From: Aulostomus chinensis
Lineage: Eukaryota; Chordata; Actinopteri; Syngnathiformes; Aulostomidae
Direction of reading: 5' to 3'
DNA: 64,000 nucleotides
NCBI GenBank assembly: GCA_037954235.1
Contig: JBBMOA010000015.1
Span: 21,234,799-21,298,798 of the forward strand
Shown here: positions 39,140-49,870 of the stretch, in pieces
How the letters are laid out: each line of letters starts with the position of its first letter
Numbering within the stretch: position 1 is the first letter of the stretch
Made by a program: the position numbers and the translations under genes
Notes under the pieces: model-generated
The model's input: the letters and a program-made list of their open reading frames with translations, nothing else
Databases searched by the model: none
Told to the model about the DNA's origin: nothing

Positions 39140-39652
39140 GATAGAAGTAGATGTTAGATAGTAGTCCGTAGTTGTGAAGATATACCTATTGATTATTGCT
39201 GTGTTAATTGTAAAATTAATATTGTGATAATAAATGTGTTATATTTTGCAACAATTCGACTCCTGGTTTTATTGTGTGTGGATTGAACTTTGATTGCTGG
39301 TTTGATTGGGTCAGTGCTCGGAATCACACCTTCTATTTGATTGAGACTGAATAGACCTGATAGTAATTGATTTTAATTAAATAATTAATTGTTTAATTTT
39401 AATTGATTCAATCGCTGTTGAATTTGGCCAATCAAATTTGACAATTTGCTTACCCTGTTCACCTTTGAGGTCGATAACAGAGGATTGGCTGTTCCCTGAT
39501 TCCAGGGTGGTGCCCCGTTAATAGATTATATTGTAATAATCATATTTAATAATTGATTATTTTCTTTATAGTTCAATTTAACATATCGCCAATCCTCTCC
39601 CCCTTTACGAGCCCCAACATTTTGGCACTCCTTGTGAGGCCTAACCCCAACA

Positions 39653-39881
39653 GACATAAGGATGCGTACTGGTGCACGTGGCACCAGGACATCCTAGGTC
39701 GTAGGTTGTAGGTCGTAGGGCCGCCTGGCGGAAGAACCTGTCAGAATAATGTTCAATTCTCACCTCTGGCAGAGCTTCAACCACATCTCCAGGGCAGAAA
39801 TCACGAGGCAGTTAAGCAATTCGGTGGAGGCAGGGGGTGGATGAGATCTACCCTGGGTATCTCAAGGCTTTGGATGTTGTA
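39653..39881 (+). mobile_element. RTE-like LINE copy 2, part 3 of 3, internally deleted
   Basis: Continues from part 2 (ACATAAGGATGCGTACTGGTG, DAYWCTWHQDILG), then jumps over most of the ORF to GTGGATGAGATCTACC...CTGGGTATCTCAAGGCTTTGG. Truncated at 39881 by the next element. Confidence 0.8.
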
Positions 39882-40945
39882 CAGGGTTTCCGCGGGGTTT
39901 TTAAATGTATTCAAAAGTGATAAATTGCCAAATTCAAGGCCATTTAAAGTGTTAAATTTAGTTTTAGGGGTATTATTTATTAAAAAATAGGTATTTTTTT
40001 CAGACTACAAGTTGTCCCATTTTGATTGAAATTCTTTCTGTTAAAGTTCACATTTGAGTGGGCTTCAGCACATAATCAAAGATCTTATACTTTGTATGTT
40101 TGATGCTGACTTCATATTCAGTTGTGGATTCACTCCTTGCGCGCTCAGCTCACCAGCAAGGGTGGACTGGCTCACGCTTTTTGCTTCAACAGGCAGACAA
40201 CCTATTTGTCGTGATGGGGAAATGTAAATTTGCGGACAGCTGGATGCAAGACCCAACATTTAAGGAATGGCTGAGGCCTGTTCTCGGAAATAACCGGCAA
40301 GCTTATTGTTCAGTTTGTAAAAAAACAATAAATGTCAACTGGATGGGAGCTAACGCACTGAGGTCACACATGCAATCATCGAAACACACAAAGGCAATGC
40401 GTGGTCAGCGACAGCAGTCAACTCTGGATGTTTCAAGTTTGTGTGCTGCTGCACCAACACCACAACCACCACAAGCTAGTGCCACAGGTCAAGCCAGCAT
40501 TACTGCTCCTCCTGCAACTTCATCTGACCTTCGGGTGACCATGGGCACCACACCAACATTGCGCACAGAGGCTTTGTGGTGTCTGAACACAGCTATCAAA
40601 CACCACTCCTTCCACCTAAATGAAGGAGTTGCAGATCTATTCAAAGCAATGTTTCCCAGCTCCGACATTGTGAAGAGTTTTACCTGTGGCAAAGAAAAAA
40701 CTGTGTACCTGATCAAGTTTGGATTAGTGCCATTTTTCAAAAAGCAGCTTGTTGACAGGATCAACAAAGCCAGGCCGTACCTGCTGATGTTCGACGAGAG
40801 TCTCAATCAGGCATCGAAGGAAAAACAACTCAACATCCACGTACAATATTGGGAGAATGGTATTGTTCAATCCAGATATTTTGGATTACAGTTCTTGGGA
40901 CATGGACGAGCTGATGACTTGTTGCATTATATCAAGTTGTTCTTC

Positions 40946-41004
<59 letters not shown>

Positions 41005-41690
41005 GTAGTTTGATTTTATTTTCATATTTAGAAAAATAAAAGATAAAATCAGTGGTAGATGCAAAGTTATGAGAGTGGATGTTGTCATCAATCAGTAGAT
41101 TTTTTTTTTTGCTTTTAAAACCCTGTATCAGGGCCTACTTAGGTGATATCTTGTGGTTACTTTGTAGAGCTATTTATTATTTTTATGTTTTACAGGGCAA
41201 TGCTGGCAAATTTATTGTTAGCTGCAAAAAGGATTAAATTGACCAAATGCCTAAAGAAAAGCTGAGGAGGCATACCTGCATTGATTAAACACATTTTTAG
41301 TATTTTGTTAAGTTCAGTAAACTATCATATTAACAGAAATGTAATATTTTACTCAAATTTTGCTGTTGGGGAGAAACACCGCAAAATAATTCATTGTTAA
41401 GATACCAACTAATAATTTAAATCAAATGTGCATGCAGTAATGCTTCTCCGTAGCCCCAAGTGCCAGGCTCTGTGAATGTTCATCTATTTTATTGTATCTG
41501 ATATTTTTGAAACAGACTTTCTCCTGTGTCGATTCATAGGAATGTGTCAAACAACTGAATATGAGGGAACTACTATCAGTTGGCATGGATGGCCCCAATG
41601 TGAATTTCAAGTTGGTGGATCTTCTCCAGAAAGAGCATGCAAAGCTTTACAGAGTTTCTCAGATTGTCACTGTTGGAACCTGTGAGTAGT
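39882..41690 (+). pseudogene. BED-finger hAT-like transposase relic
   Basis: CAGGGTTTCCGCGGGG at 39882 resembles a hAT end. An ORF from ATG 40214 encodes MGKCKFADSWMQDPTFKEWL, a BED finger (YCSVCKKTINVNWMG, then HMQSSKH), and SFTCGKEKTVYLIKFGLVPF...LLMFDESLNQ, then FGLQFLGHGRADDLL. A (CT)n tract then breaks it (40948-41007). The next segment CVKQLNMRELLSVGMDGPNV reappears at 41541 and ends at a TAG near 41687. The gap could be an intron, but the borders do not give a clean in-frame splice. The catalytic C-terminal part is absent. Confidence 0.75.
40948..41007. repeat. (CT)n microsatellite
   Basis: About 28 CT units interrupting the transposase relic. Confidence 0.97.
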
Positions 41691-42518
41691 AATATATAGG
41701 CACTTTTGCGCGCATGTGTTCATGATCATGTGAGAAGATGACGTCACCGTGCGCACCATCGCGTGACATGGGGGCGGGATCGTTGTTACCATTGCGGTAG
41801 TGAGCGAGCACACGTGCGCGCATGTGTGTGTGTGAGTGCGGCTGTGCTATTGGACTCCTAGCGTTGGAGCACGGACCGGCTGCCGCAAACGGAGTGGTAT
41901 GATAAAATCAATTTTAAAATGCCTACGGTTACTGAAGCATGGCTTCGCTGCCTGCAGACGCTTTCTCATTAGGGGTGTTGTATTTAGAGCAACTCATCCT
42001 GACAGAAAAACATATGTACAGTGTGAAAGCACTGATTTAGACAACTAAAATATTTAAGATATACGATCCTCCAATGTTTCAAAGGGAAGGCTTTAATTAA
42101 CCTTGCTGTAACAAAATGAGTTTCTATGATGCTTTTATTCTTTACTTTATGTGGTGACCATGTCATTAAACAAATAAACATCTGCTTTAGTAAAACTTTT
42201 AGCCCCATGACCTGCAGAAAAAACGTATTTCTAGACAAGTTCAGACATGTCCTCTCTCAAGCCGAAGACCATGTGGTCGTGTTGGTGTTACAAGTCACAC
42301 ATCTGGCCTTTTGTTTTCGGGGAGAAAGGTTTGGGGAACCCAACCCCCTTTATTTACTTTTGATATATCACAGCCGACTTGGCACACACTTTGTTTCTTT
42401 CTGACCAAAAGACACAACAGGACCTCAGAGGACCGTACGACTCTTTTATTTCTTTTCACCAGGAGAAAAATCTTCATTTTTTTTTTGAAAATGGCTGATT
42501 GCAATTGTAAGCAATTTC
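41691..42518. other. Unassigned stretch left of retrovirus 1
   Basis: 42225-42400 is related to 48645-48780 (shared TTTCNAGACANGTTC-like, ACATGTCCTCTCTCA, CCTTTTGTTTT and TGGGGAACCCA). It therefore belongs with the unidentified family right of the retrovirus. 41740-41850 is GC-rich with CGCG steps and (TG)n. Confidence 0.5.
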
Positions 42519-42892
42519 TGTAGGAATTAAATTAACAGATACTGTGGATTAGGAGTATTAGTCTCAGAAAGCATTTTGTCAATCACATGAGCTTCTGTGA
42601 CCATCTCCTGACCTCAAGGAACAAATGGACAACAGTAGCAGACAGGATGAATTGGGGGAGGTGAGGAGCAACTGATGAACAGGTGATACAGTCGTTGCTG
42701 TGATGTGGAAACCATCTGCCCTTTGTTGTTGAATGGTATAAAGGTTGAGACATTGTAAAGATCAGCAGAGAACACTCAGCAGTCTTCTCTCCATGCTGCA
42801 TGTATTAAAGCGACTTGATTCATCACACCGAGTTCGTGATTCTTCAGAGAATTAGCAACTCTCAACGGTCTACAAGGAGAATTTCCCTTACA
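42519..42892 (+). mobile_element. 5' LTR of retrovirus 1
   Basis: TGTAGGAATTAAATT to CCCTTACA, 374 bp. TATAAA at 42737-42742 and ATTAAA (polyA-type) at 42804-42809 give the usual U3-R-U5 order. Confidence 0.93.
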
Positions 42893-42895
42893 TTT

Positions 42896-42913
42896 TGGCG
42901 ACGAGGATGAGAT
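42896..42913 (+). promoter_or_regulatory. Candidate primer-binding site of retrovirus 1
   Basis: TGGCGACGAGGATGAGAT starts three bases after the LTR, with the TGG expected opposite a tRNA CCA end. I cannot assign the tRNA with confidence. Confidence 0.55.
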
Positions 42914-43099
42914 AGACACTCTGCTGACTTATGCCTGCACCTGGACTGAGGGTCAACTGCCGGCAGGAGTCTCTTAAGACTCAGGGAAAGTTCCGCTCTG
43001 ACAAACGGAGGACAGGATCCCGCCTGAGGTCAGGAGCGGGTGGCGGACAGCAGACGCTCCATCTATTTTTTTAACGAGTAAGTACGGTGTTATGAATCA

Positions 43100-43640
43100 A
43101 TCTCTACACGACTTGTGTAATTCCTGTGTGGTCGCAACCGTGAGTTCCCATGTAATTCTTGTGTAGTCTTGGAAGGTTGATGAGGTCTGAGTTTAAGTTT
43201 CCCATGTAATTCTTGTGTAGTCTTGGAAGCCCCTTCCATGTAATTCTTGTGTAGTCTTGGAAGGTTGATGAAGTCTGAGTTTAAGTCTTCCATGTAATTC
43301 TTGTGTAGTCTTGGGAACGCTTCCATGTAATTCTTGTGTAGTCATGGGAACGCTTCCATGTAATTCTTGTGTAGTCTTGGAAGCCCCTTCCATGTAATTC
43401 TTGTGTAGTCTTAGAAGGTTGATGAGGTCTGAGTTTAAGTTTCCCATGTAATTCTTGTGTAGTCTTGGGAACGCTTCCATGTAATTCTTGTGGATTCTTG
43501 GAAGTCCCTTCGATGTAATTCTTGTGTAGTCTTGGAAGGTTGATGAGGTCTGAGTTTAAGTTTCCCATGTAATTCTTGTGTAGTCTTGGGACAACTTCCA
43601 TGTAATTCTTGTGTAGTCTTGGAAGTTCGAGGTAAAAAGA
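43100..43640. repeat. Leader minisatellite of retrovirus 1
   Basis: About 12 copies of TGTAATTCTTGTGTAGTC and close variants, alternating with two spacer types (TTGGAAGGTTGATGAGG... and TTGGGAACGCTTCCA). The minus strand is open in overlapping frames and reads TTQELHG/DYTRITW repeats; I regard this as a by-product. Confidence 0.93.
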
Positions 43641-44245
43641 AAGGAAAAAAACTACAAAAGACGAGATATCTAAGCAGCAAGAGGCTGTTGAAATCGTGAT
43701 TTTACGTGAAAAGAGCTCATTTTCTATATATATTTATATATGTATGCATGTACGTATATATGTATATGTATATATATGTTACAACGTTGTGTGTTTGTCT
43801 ACGTATGTGGTATGTGTTATTAAGAAATAGTAAGGAGCTCTAGATGATCTTTATAGATATAACCTGAGATGAAAAGAAGAGCGGTTGATGCTAAGGTCAT
43901 TAAATATATATAGTAATAATATGCTCACATTATATATCCTAATATAGGGTGTCCCACCACAGTAAAATGGGCGTATGAGTGAAGAAGCTATGAGAATAAT
44001 AAAAAATAAACTTTGTTGTGACTCATTCGGTGTCTAGTATGTTCTCATACTAAAGGGGTACGTTGCTCGGACATGGTCATACAAACTACCCGGCTGAACA
44101 AGTTACTAAAAGGTAGTGTGTGGATGATAAGATCCAACCATACTTGTATGGGAAGATCAGTGTGATTGTGGAATAAATCTGTGTGACTGATAAGCCCATT
44201 GGAAGTCTGAAGCACTCCTGTCCCAGAAGTGAGTCGGGTAGAATT

Positions 44246-44602
44246 ATGGGGAACAAAACAGGGAAACTAAAACCATTACCTGACCCTCTTACAAGTCCTG
44301 CTAAAATAATGGCAGAAAAATGGGGAATCAATGTTGTTGAGGATGTTCCACTTTGGCTCTATGTTACTCAGGAGGTGTTTCCATTGAAAGGCACATTGAG
44401 CACTGATTGTTTAAGAAGGTGTCGAGTATTGTTAGAAGAAAACATGAAGGGAAAGAAAGTAGGGAAGACAAACATGGACTGGCAAGCTTATCAGAAGTGG
44501 GAAAGAGAAGCAGAGATAAGAGAAGCTAAGTCGGTAACAGGATTGATGTTGAAGCAAGAAATGAAAGGAGAGAGTACGTGTGAAAAAAGAGGAAAAATGT
44601 AG
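44246..44602 (+). pseudogene. gag N-terminal part (matrix-like) of retrovirus 1
   Basis: The ATG at 44246 opens MGNKTGKLKPLPDPL; Gly2 is a possible myristoylation site, as in retroviral matrix proteins. The frame ends at a TGA at 44600 and the gag-like reading continues in another frame. Confidence 0.75.
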
Positions 44603-45389
44603 GGCTAGAAATCAGGAAAGGGCTCTGCCTCCTCCGTATGCTGTCTCCACGCCTACAGCCCCTCCTCCAGAAAACAAACAACAGAGGACCACCGCTGCAA
44701 CTGACCCCCAACAAGGAACTTTTGAAGGAAAGGAGGAACACAGAGATTTGTACCCTGACCTGTCTGTTCTCTCTCTGACTCCAAAAACTCAGCAGACTGA
44801 CATTGTTTCTCCCAAGAAACCTATAGCAGCATCTTTCAACTACTGGTTATAGAGTCAAGAAGATAAAGGGGGTGTACCTCAAATGCCTATGATGATGTTT
44901 CCCAACCTCCAACCGCGACCAACGGGGGATGATGCACATGCACATTGGGATCCAGAGGTGTTTGTGTACAGGCCATGGGATCCAGATGAACTGAAGGAAA
45001 TTGCTGAGGAGCTACCTGATCCACGAAAGACCGGAGGTGAGAAATGGGTCATCGCTATACATCAGTTAATGTTCTACCAGCAGGGGGGCCAACAGCATCA
45101 TGTACCAAGACAAAGGTCTCACAAGACAGGCAGAGGAAGAAAAAGAATGAATCCACAGCCTGTAGGTCCACGGCGGACTGATGGGAAGTTCAGATGCTAC
45201 AAATGCAAAGGCTATGGGCACATCTCAAGTAACTGTGCTACCCCAGACAACTTCCAACAAGACGACTCCTGGCTGCATGCACCACCTGAAGAACTGTCTG
45301 TCCATTCTCCCGGACTCCCAGTGACACAACCATATGTGGCAGGATGGCGCTACACTCCCCATCGTGAGGGGCAGTGTGGCAGACGATAG
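44580..45389 (+). pseudogene. gag middle and nucleocapsid part of retrovirus 1
   Basis: One frame with an internal stop at 44850-44852. It contains a Pro-rich PPPYAV segment (late-domain-like PPPY), an Arg-rich stretch and a single zinc knuckle CYKCKGYGHISSNC at 45195-45236. It ends where an LTR-like element inserts. Confidence 0.8.
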
Positions 45390-46242
45390 TGAATGGTCGC
45401 CTATAAATAGACCTGGTCGGACCCTTCTCCGTCCTTTTCCGCTTCCTCTCCCTCCTTTACGGAGCCGACAGCCGTGCGTGGTGGCGTCTCGCTGGTCAGC
45501 AGATCGGTTACAAACAAAGGTATGCATGCTTGCTCTGCTCAATTTATTCAGTGTCCAGGGCCCCGTGTTTACTCTAGTTTTGCTCCGTCCAGCGGTGTGG
45601 TGTTCCCGGGAGCTGGGCTTTCTCCCTTGGGCCAGTGTGTGCGTGGTGCGCTTTCTGTGGGTAAGACGCGTAGTTGTCTGCCTTTTTAAATCAAGCTGCC
45701 GATGTTCCATGGTGTTTTGATTATTCTCTCCCGGCCATCGTTTGTGTAGTCTGGGCTGCAGGCTTCCTCCCCCTGCCTCGTCTGATGCCACGATTCTGCT
45801 CTCCGGTAGGAAATGTTTATTCTTAGCTTTTGTTATTTTGTAATGCCCTTCATCCACATTTTAATTAGGTTAACTTGTTTATTTTCCAGTGCGCGGCCGT
45901 CAATTGCCACTGTGAGCCTCGCTGCTGTTTTGGTTCTTCCTCTTCTCTTTTTCTTCTCCTCGTCTTCAGTTTGGATTCTTGGTGATTCGGCTCATAACGG
46001 CTGTGATTCCATTAACGGCGGTTAAAGCCGTGCACTACGGCCTTTGTCAGAGCATCAACGTGGGCAGAGAGGGCATCCCGACCCTCATCAGCGCTGAGCC
46101 ATCCCTCTTGGAGACGAGTTTTAATTAGAGGGGCAGACATTTTCTAGATTATTTGAGTTTATTCCTTTTCTATTTGTTCTTTCTTTCTTTGAATTCTTAC
46201 TGTTAGTTTTTGTGGGTTACATTTGATTTAGCATTTAGAACC

Positions 46243-46296
<54 letters not shown>

Positions 46297-46846
46297 GCCT
46301 TTTGCTCCCCATTTTGATCATTTTGGATTTAAAATAGTTTCTGTTGAGTTATTGGGGTAGCGATATTTAGTTAGTGTGTGAGGGTTGCCGTGGTTTCATA
46401 TTTTTAATGGTGTTCTTTTCTTTTGACAGGTGTTGAGGGCCAAGAGCGGCAGCGGTCCCCCTGGTGGTGGTTCCTTATTCACGTTTTTTTGGTTTGCTGT
46501 GTCACGGGTGCAGTTTTTAGTTTTTAGTTTTTTTTAGTTTTTTTTTTGGATTCCTCCCCTTTTCATTACCGCTGTCGTGGTAAGCCCCAGCCCTGTCCCC
46601 TTTTCCTTGTGGCAATTCCTCTTGCGCTCTGTTCATTGGTGTTCATTTAGTCTGTTGCTCATTTAAAATTATTTTGTAATAAAAGTATTTTTATAATTGG
46701 GAATCACGGTCCCGTCCTGTGGTATTCGAACTGTGTGCCTTGTTCAATTGGGAGCCTGGTCATTTTTGAAATTTTGTTTATATCCTGGGGTGAAAGCCCC
46801 CAGGTGGCGTTGTCGGCAAATGTTCCCCACCGCTCGCCTTGCCACA
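45375..46846 (+). mobile_element. LTR-like element C inside retrovirus 1
   Basis: GTGTGGC at 45374-45380 and its inverse GCCACAC at 46841-46847 bracket 1.47 kb. The element has a promoter-like CTATAAATAG (45411) near the left and AATAAAA near 46678 on the right, the layout of a long LTR. No clear target duplication seen, so the borders are approximate. Confidence 0.6.
46246..46297. repeat. (ATT)n microsatellite
   Basis: About 17 ATT units inside LTR-like element C. Confidence 0.97.
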
Positions 46847-47059
46847 CATAGGAGACAGCGGAGGCAGGTCAGAGCACTGAGCAGCACATTGACATAAGTA
46901 CACACCCTGACACTCATAGCAATGATGATAAACCAGTTACCACATATCATCAATGCATGCAATTAACATTAGAAGCTAAACCACCACCTAAATTGATTCC
47001 TGTACCTTAAGAATCAAGGTAGTAGTTGTTAAATCTGGACACAAGCACACACCTGAGGT

Positions 47060-47350
47060 TCTGTCATAAATCAAAGTGCCTTTGTGGAATGCCCTGATTC
47101 ACCATGTATCCCCATCTTGCCTGTAAAGAAACCAAATGGAAGTTGGAGACCAGTCCAAGATCTCAGGGCAATAAATGAAGCTGTTCAACATCCAGCTCCA
47201 ACTGTACCTAATGTGGCTACGTTAATGTCCCAGGTCCCGGCAGGTTCCTGCTGGTTTACAGTCATTGATTTAGCAAATGCATATTTTAGCATTCTTGTTC
47301 ACCCTGACTCACAATTCTGATTTGCTTTCACTTTCTATGGTAAATGTTAA
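47060..47350 (+). pseudogene. Reverse-transcriptase fragment of retrovirus 1 pol
   Basis: PILPVKKPNGSWRPVQDLRA, INEAVQHPAPTVPNV and FTVIDLANAYFSI are the fingers and motif A (Asp of VIDLANAYF) of a gammaretrovirus/epsilon-like reverse transcriptase. A stop falls at 47318-47320 and the YxDD region is deleted. Confidence 0.85.
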
Positions 47351-47389
47351 ACTTGGACGTGAATTGTTTGCACTAACCTGGGCTTTCAT

Positions 47390-47692
47390 TCCAGGTAAAG
47401 GACAAGTTGTTACAGTCTATATTCTTATATTCAATATGCATTTAATGCTTTTCATAACTTCCATGCATTGTGGGAAACCGTGGTTTCCTTACCTCTACAG
47501 GTAAACCCATTGCTCTCATTATTACAATTAATCTTCTGTCTACCAGCCTCAACAGCAGTATGCAAATGTCCAGCTCACACAGGGTCAGCTGACCCAGTGT
47601 CACAGGATAATGCAGCCGCAGATACAGCACTGTTTCGAAATCTGCTGCTCTCACCTGTCTCCCCCATGTTGCAACTACCCTTCTCTATCTAG
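47390..47692 (+). pseudogene. RNase H fragment of retrovirus 1 pol
   Basis: Plus-strand frames show PGKGQVVTVY, then NAFHNFHALWET, then CKCPAHTGSADPVSQDNAAA. The last matches the retroviral RNase H end (D-x-VSxGNxxAD), here frameshifted. The sequence between motif A of RT and this segment is missing. Confidence 0.7.
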
Positions 47693-47966
47693 AATAACAT
47701 TTTTCCTCTTAATGATGTCAATGGACACTTATCATTGAGAGCGCAAGGAGACACAAAAGGGAGAAGTGCACCGGTACAGCATCAGGAGACCCAGGAGAAG
47801 ATGACATCAAAATAGCCGAGATAAAACAGTGGATAATGAGTTTGTGTAACTATGGTTTGCTTTGGTTTTGATTTTTTCCCTCTTTTCTCCTTGGGTCTGT
47901 GATCAATGATTTCTCAGAATTAAGATTTAATGTATTTCCTAAATATGTGTTGTTGACACGTTGTGT

Positions 47967-47979
47967 CAAAAGGGAGGAA
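47967..47979 (+). promoter_or_regulatory. Polypurine tract of retrovirus 1
   Basis: AAAAGGGAGGAA directly in front of the 3' LTR TG. Confidence 0.85.
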
Positions 47980-48353
47980 TGTAGGAATTAAATTAACAGA
48001 TACTGTGGATTAGGAGTATTAGTCTCAGAAAGAATTTTATCAATCACATGAGCTTCTGTGACCATCTCCTGACCTCAAGGAACAAATGGACAACAGTAGC
48101 AGACAGGATGAATTGGGGGAGGTGAGGAGCAGCTGATGAACAGGTGATACAGTCGTTGCTGTGATGTGGAAACCATCTGCCCTTTGTTGTTGAATGGTAT
48201 AAAGGTTGAGACATTGTAAAGATCAGCAGAGAACACTCAGCAGTCTTCTCTCCATGCTGCATGTATTAAAGAGACTTGATTCATCACACCGAGTTCATGG
48301 TTCTTCAGAGAATTAGCAACTCTCAACGGTCTACAAGGAGAATTTCCCTTACA
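47980..48353 (+). mobile_element. 3' LTR of retrovirus 1
   Basis: 374 bp, same length as the 5' LTR, six substitutions by eye. It ends CCCTTACA, followed by TTTC. Confidence 0.93.
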
Positions 48354-48480
48354 TTTCTTCGTATGCTTTTAAACATATTTGTTAAGGAAAAGTCATCATT
48401 CCTGATCTGCACAGTGTAGGACCCGCTGACTCTCAAGACTCTGTCCAAGACCTGTGACCTATCTGAAACGATTTCTGAAC

Positions 48481-49370
48481 ACAGCATGGCAGAAGACTCG
48501 TGTGAGTACACAGCCAACCGTGCTAACCTGCCATGTGGATGCTCATGGTCCACCCGTCCAATGACGTACTGCACCTACTGGGGACATAATCCAAACATCG
48601 AAGACTGGCCCCTAACAGTTGACACCAGTGAGACTCTGCAGAAAAAGGTATTTCCAGACATGTTCGGACATGTCCTCTCTCATGCTGTCAAACACCCATA
48701 TTGACCACGTGTGACGTCCGGCCTTTTGTTTTAGGAGAGGAGGGGTGGGGAACCCACACCCTGCCTTTGAGGTGCTATGGCTATTTAAACTATGTTTAAT
48801 GGTGTTATTTCTGTTTATTTTTTACTATATCGGACAAAACAAGCTAAGGGCAAGCATGTGTATTCAGTGATGGAGAGAAGGGAGCTGGAATCTCCGCCAG
48901 AGGATGCTTCGGGTGTGCGGGACTATACCTGGATCATGAAATACCTGATGATTATTTTGAAAGAAAAGATGAAAACATACTATGCAATCTAAAACTTAAT
49001 CCGCACAATGACAAAATAATCTGTTTCTGAAACACATGCTCATCAGTCCTGCTAAAATAGCGGGCGCTGCACTGTTGGCAACACTTGCGCAACCAAGTGT
49101 GGCAACAAAAGCGATTAATGACTATTTTAAAAGTATACCAGTAGGTGACCACTACTGGAACATCTCAAACACTTGGTATTCTAATTACGTGAAGCTACAA
49201 CGTTGTATGTATTATTTTGATTACCCTGACTGCTCTGTTTTTCCCTGTGTGCTCTGGTGTGATAAAATTTATTTATTTTTTTTTACATGTAGTGTTATTA
49301 CCGTAGTGTTTTTTTACAATGCCCGAGGTGTTTGTGGGATTATTAAAACTTTAAAAGTAAAATAGGAGAA
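48481..49370 (+). pseudogene. Unidentified gene-like family, copy A (degraded)
   Basis: I do not recognise it. Short ORFs in shifting frames: 48486-48704 (MAEDSCEYTANRANLPCGCS...), 48865-48992 (MERRELESPPEDASGVRDYT...), and 49036-49365 (MLISPAKIAGAALLATLAQP). The readings EIPDDYF (about 48937) and LKHMLISPAKIAGA (about 49025) match, in order, EIPVHYL and LKHIICDPVKIAGA of copy B at 51805-51945. The shared order over about 100 codons argues for a real ancestral gene. Confidence 0.45.
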
Positions 49371-49399
49371 GGAGGTGTTCTGTATCAGATTGAAAGCAA

Positions 49400-49404
<5 letters not shown>

Positions 49405-49430
<26 letters not shown>

Positions 49431-49436
49431 AGACAC
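49405..49436. repeat. C-run then (CA)n
   Basis: About 16 C then ACACAC. Confidence 0.95.
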
Positions 49437-49493
49437 ACATATGCTGGTCAGCCAATGAGGACACAGGTCCAGCCCATGGAACCTAGATTGAAG

Positions 49494-49500
49494 GTATAAG
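49494..49500 (+). promoter_or_regulatory. Candidate TATA box upstream of copy B
   Basis: GGTATAAGAA, about 80 bases before an ATG at 49575 in a clean context (cagaatggtt). The stretch between has no ATG. It fits a core promoter for the unidentified family. Confidence 0.45.
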
Positions 49501-49574
49501 AAACATAGCGCATCGCTCATTTCACCAGCATCACCTCAAACAGCACAACCAGACCAGAAAGGTGACTCATCAGA

Positions 49575-49747
49575 ATGGTTATGCATCCCGACGGAGACTT
49601 GGATTCCAGCCTCGTTCTCGAGGGTATGTCTGAACAGCATGTAGACCATGCTGGTCCAAAAATGCAAAAAGAAGTGGGTAGATGAGTGCAATGCTAAAGT
49701 ACGAGGAGACTGTTGCAGGGGTTTTTCGGTATGTGTAGAAAGTTAAA
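49575..49747 (+). pseudogene. Unidentified family copy B, 5' part
   Basis: ATG at 49575 opens MVMHPDGDLDSSLVLEGMSE and runs to a stop near 49685. CTCGAGGGTATGTC could be a splice donor. Cut at 49747 by a SINE insertion with a 9-bp target duplication. Confidence 0.35.
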
Positions 49748-49870
49748 CATCCATCCATTGTCTTCCACTTATTCCTGCTAAGAGGCTGGAGCCTATCCCA
49801 GTGTCTATGGGCGAAAGGTGGGGAACACCCTGGACAGGTCAGCAGTCCATCGCAGGGCCAACATAGAGAG

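Larger units (their letters stand above)
38090..39652 (+). mobile_element. LTR-like element B, TGTTGGG...CCCAACA ends, 4-bp target duplication
   Basis: TGTTGGGATCC at 38090 and CCCCAACA ending at 39652, flanked by GACA on both sides (38086-38089, 39653-39656). It contains ATTGGCTGAGAGCCC and CTATAAAACC (about 38294), a promoter-like pair. Just before the right end CCCCAACA occurs twice (39612-39619 and 39645-39652), separated by TTTTGGCACTCCTTGTGAGG. 1563 bp, no coding domain; best read as a solo long terminal repeat. Confidence 0.8.
42515..48357 (+). mobile_element. Endogenous retrovirus 1, two LTRs, broken gag and pol, no env seen
   Basis: 5.8-kb provirus flanked by TTTC on both sides (42515-42518, 48354-48357). 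The two 374-bp LTRs differ at only six positions by my count. Between them: primer-site region, a 0.5-kb minisatellite leader, gag in three pieces, an inserted LTR-like element (45375-46846), a short reverse-transcriptase piece and an RNase H piece. The rest of pol and all of env are missing. It cannot replicate by itself. Confidence 0.92.

Noticed and set aside
43090..43680. Antisense repeat protein (TTQELHG/DYTRITW units)
   Set aside because: It follows from the minisatellite unit length and lack of stops, lies antisense to the retroviral leader, and appears in overlapping frames alike.
45225..45857. 210-residue minus-strand ORF across gag end and LTR-like element C
   Set aside because: It crosses an insertion junction and is antisense to gag; low-complexity, with no domain.
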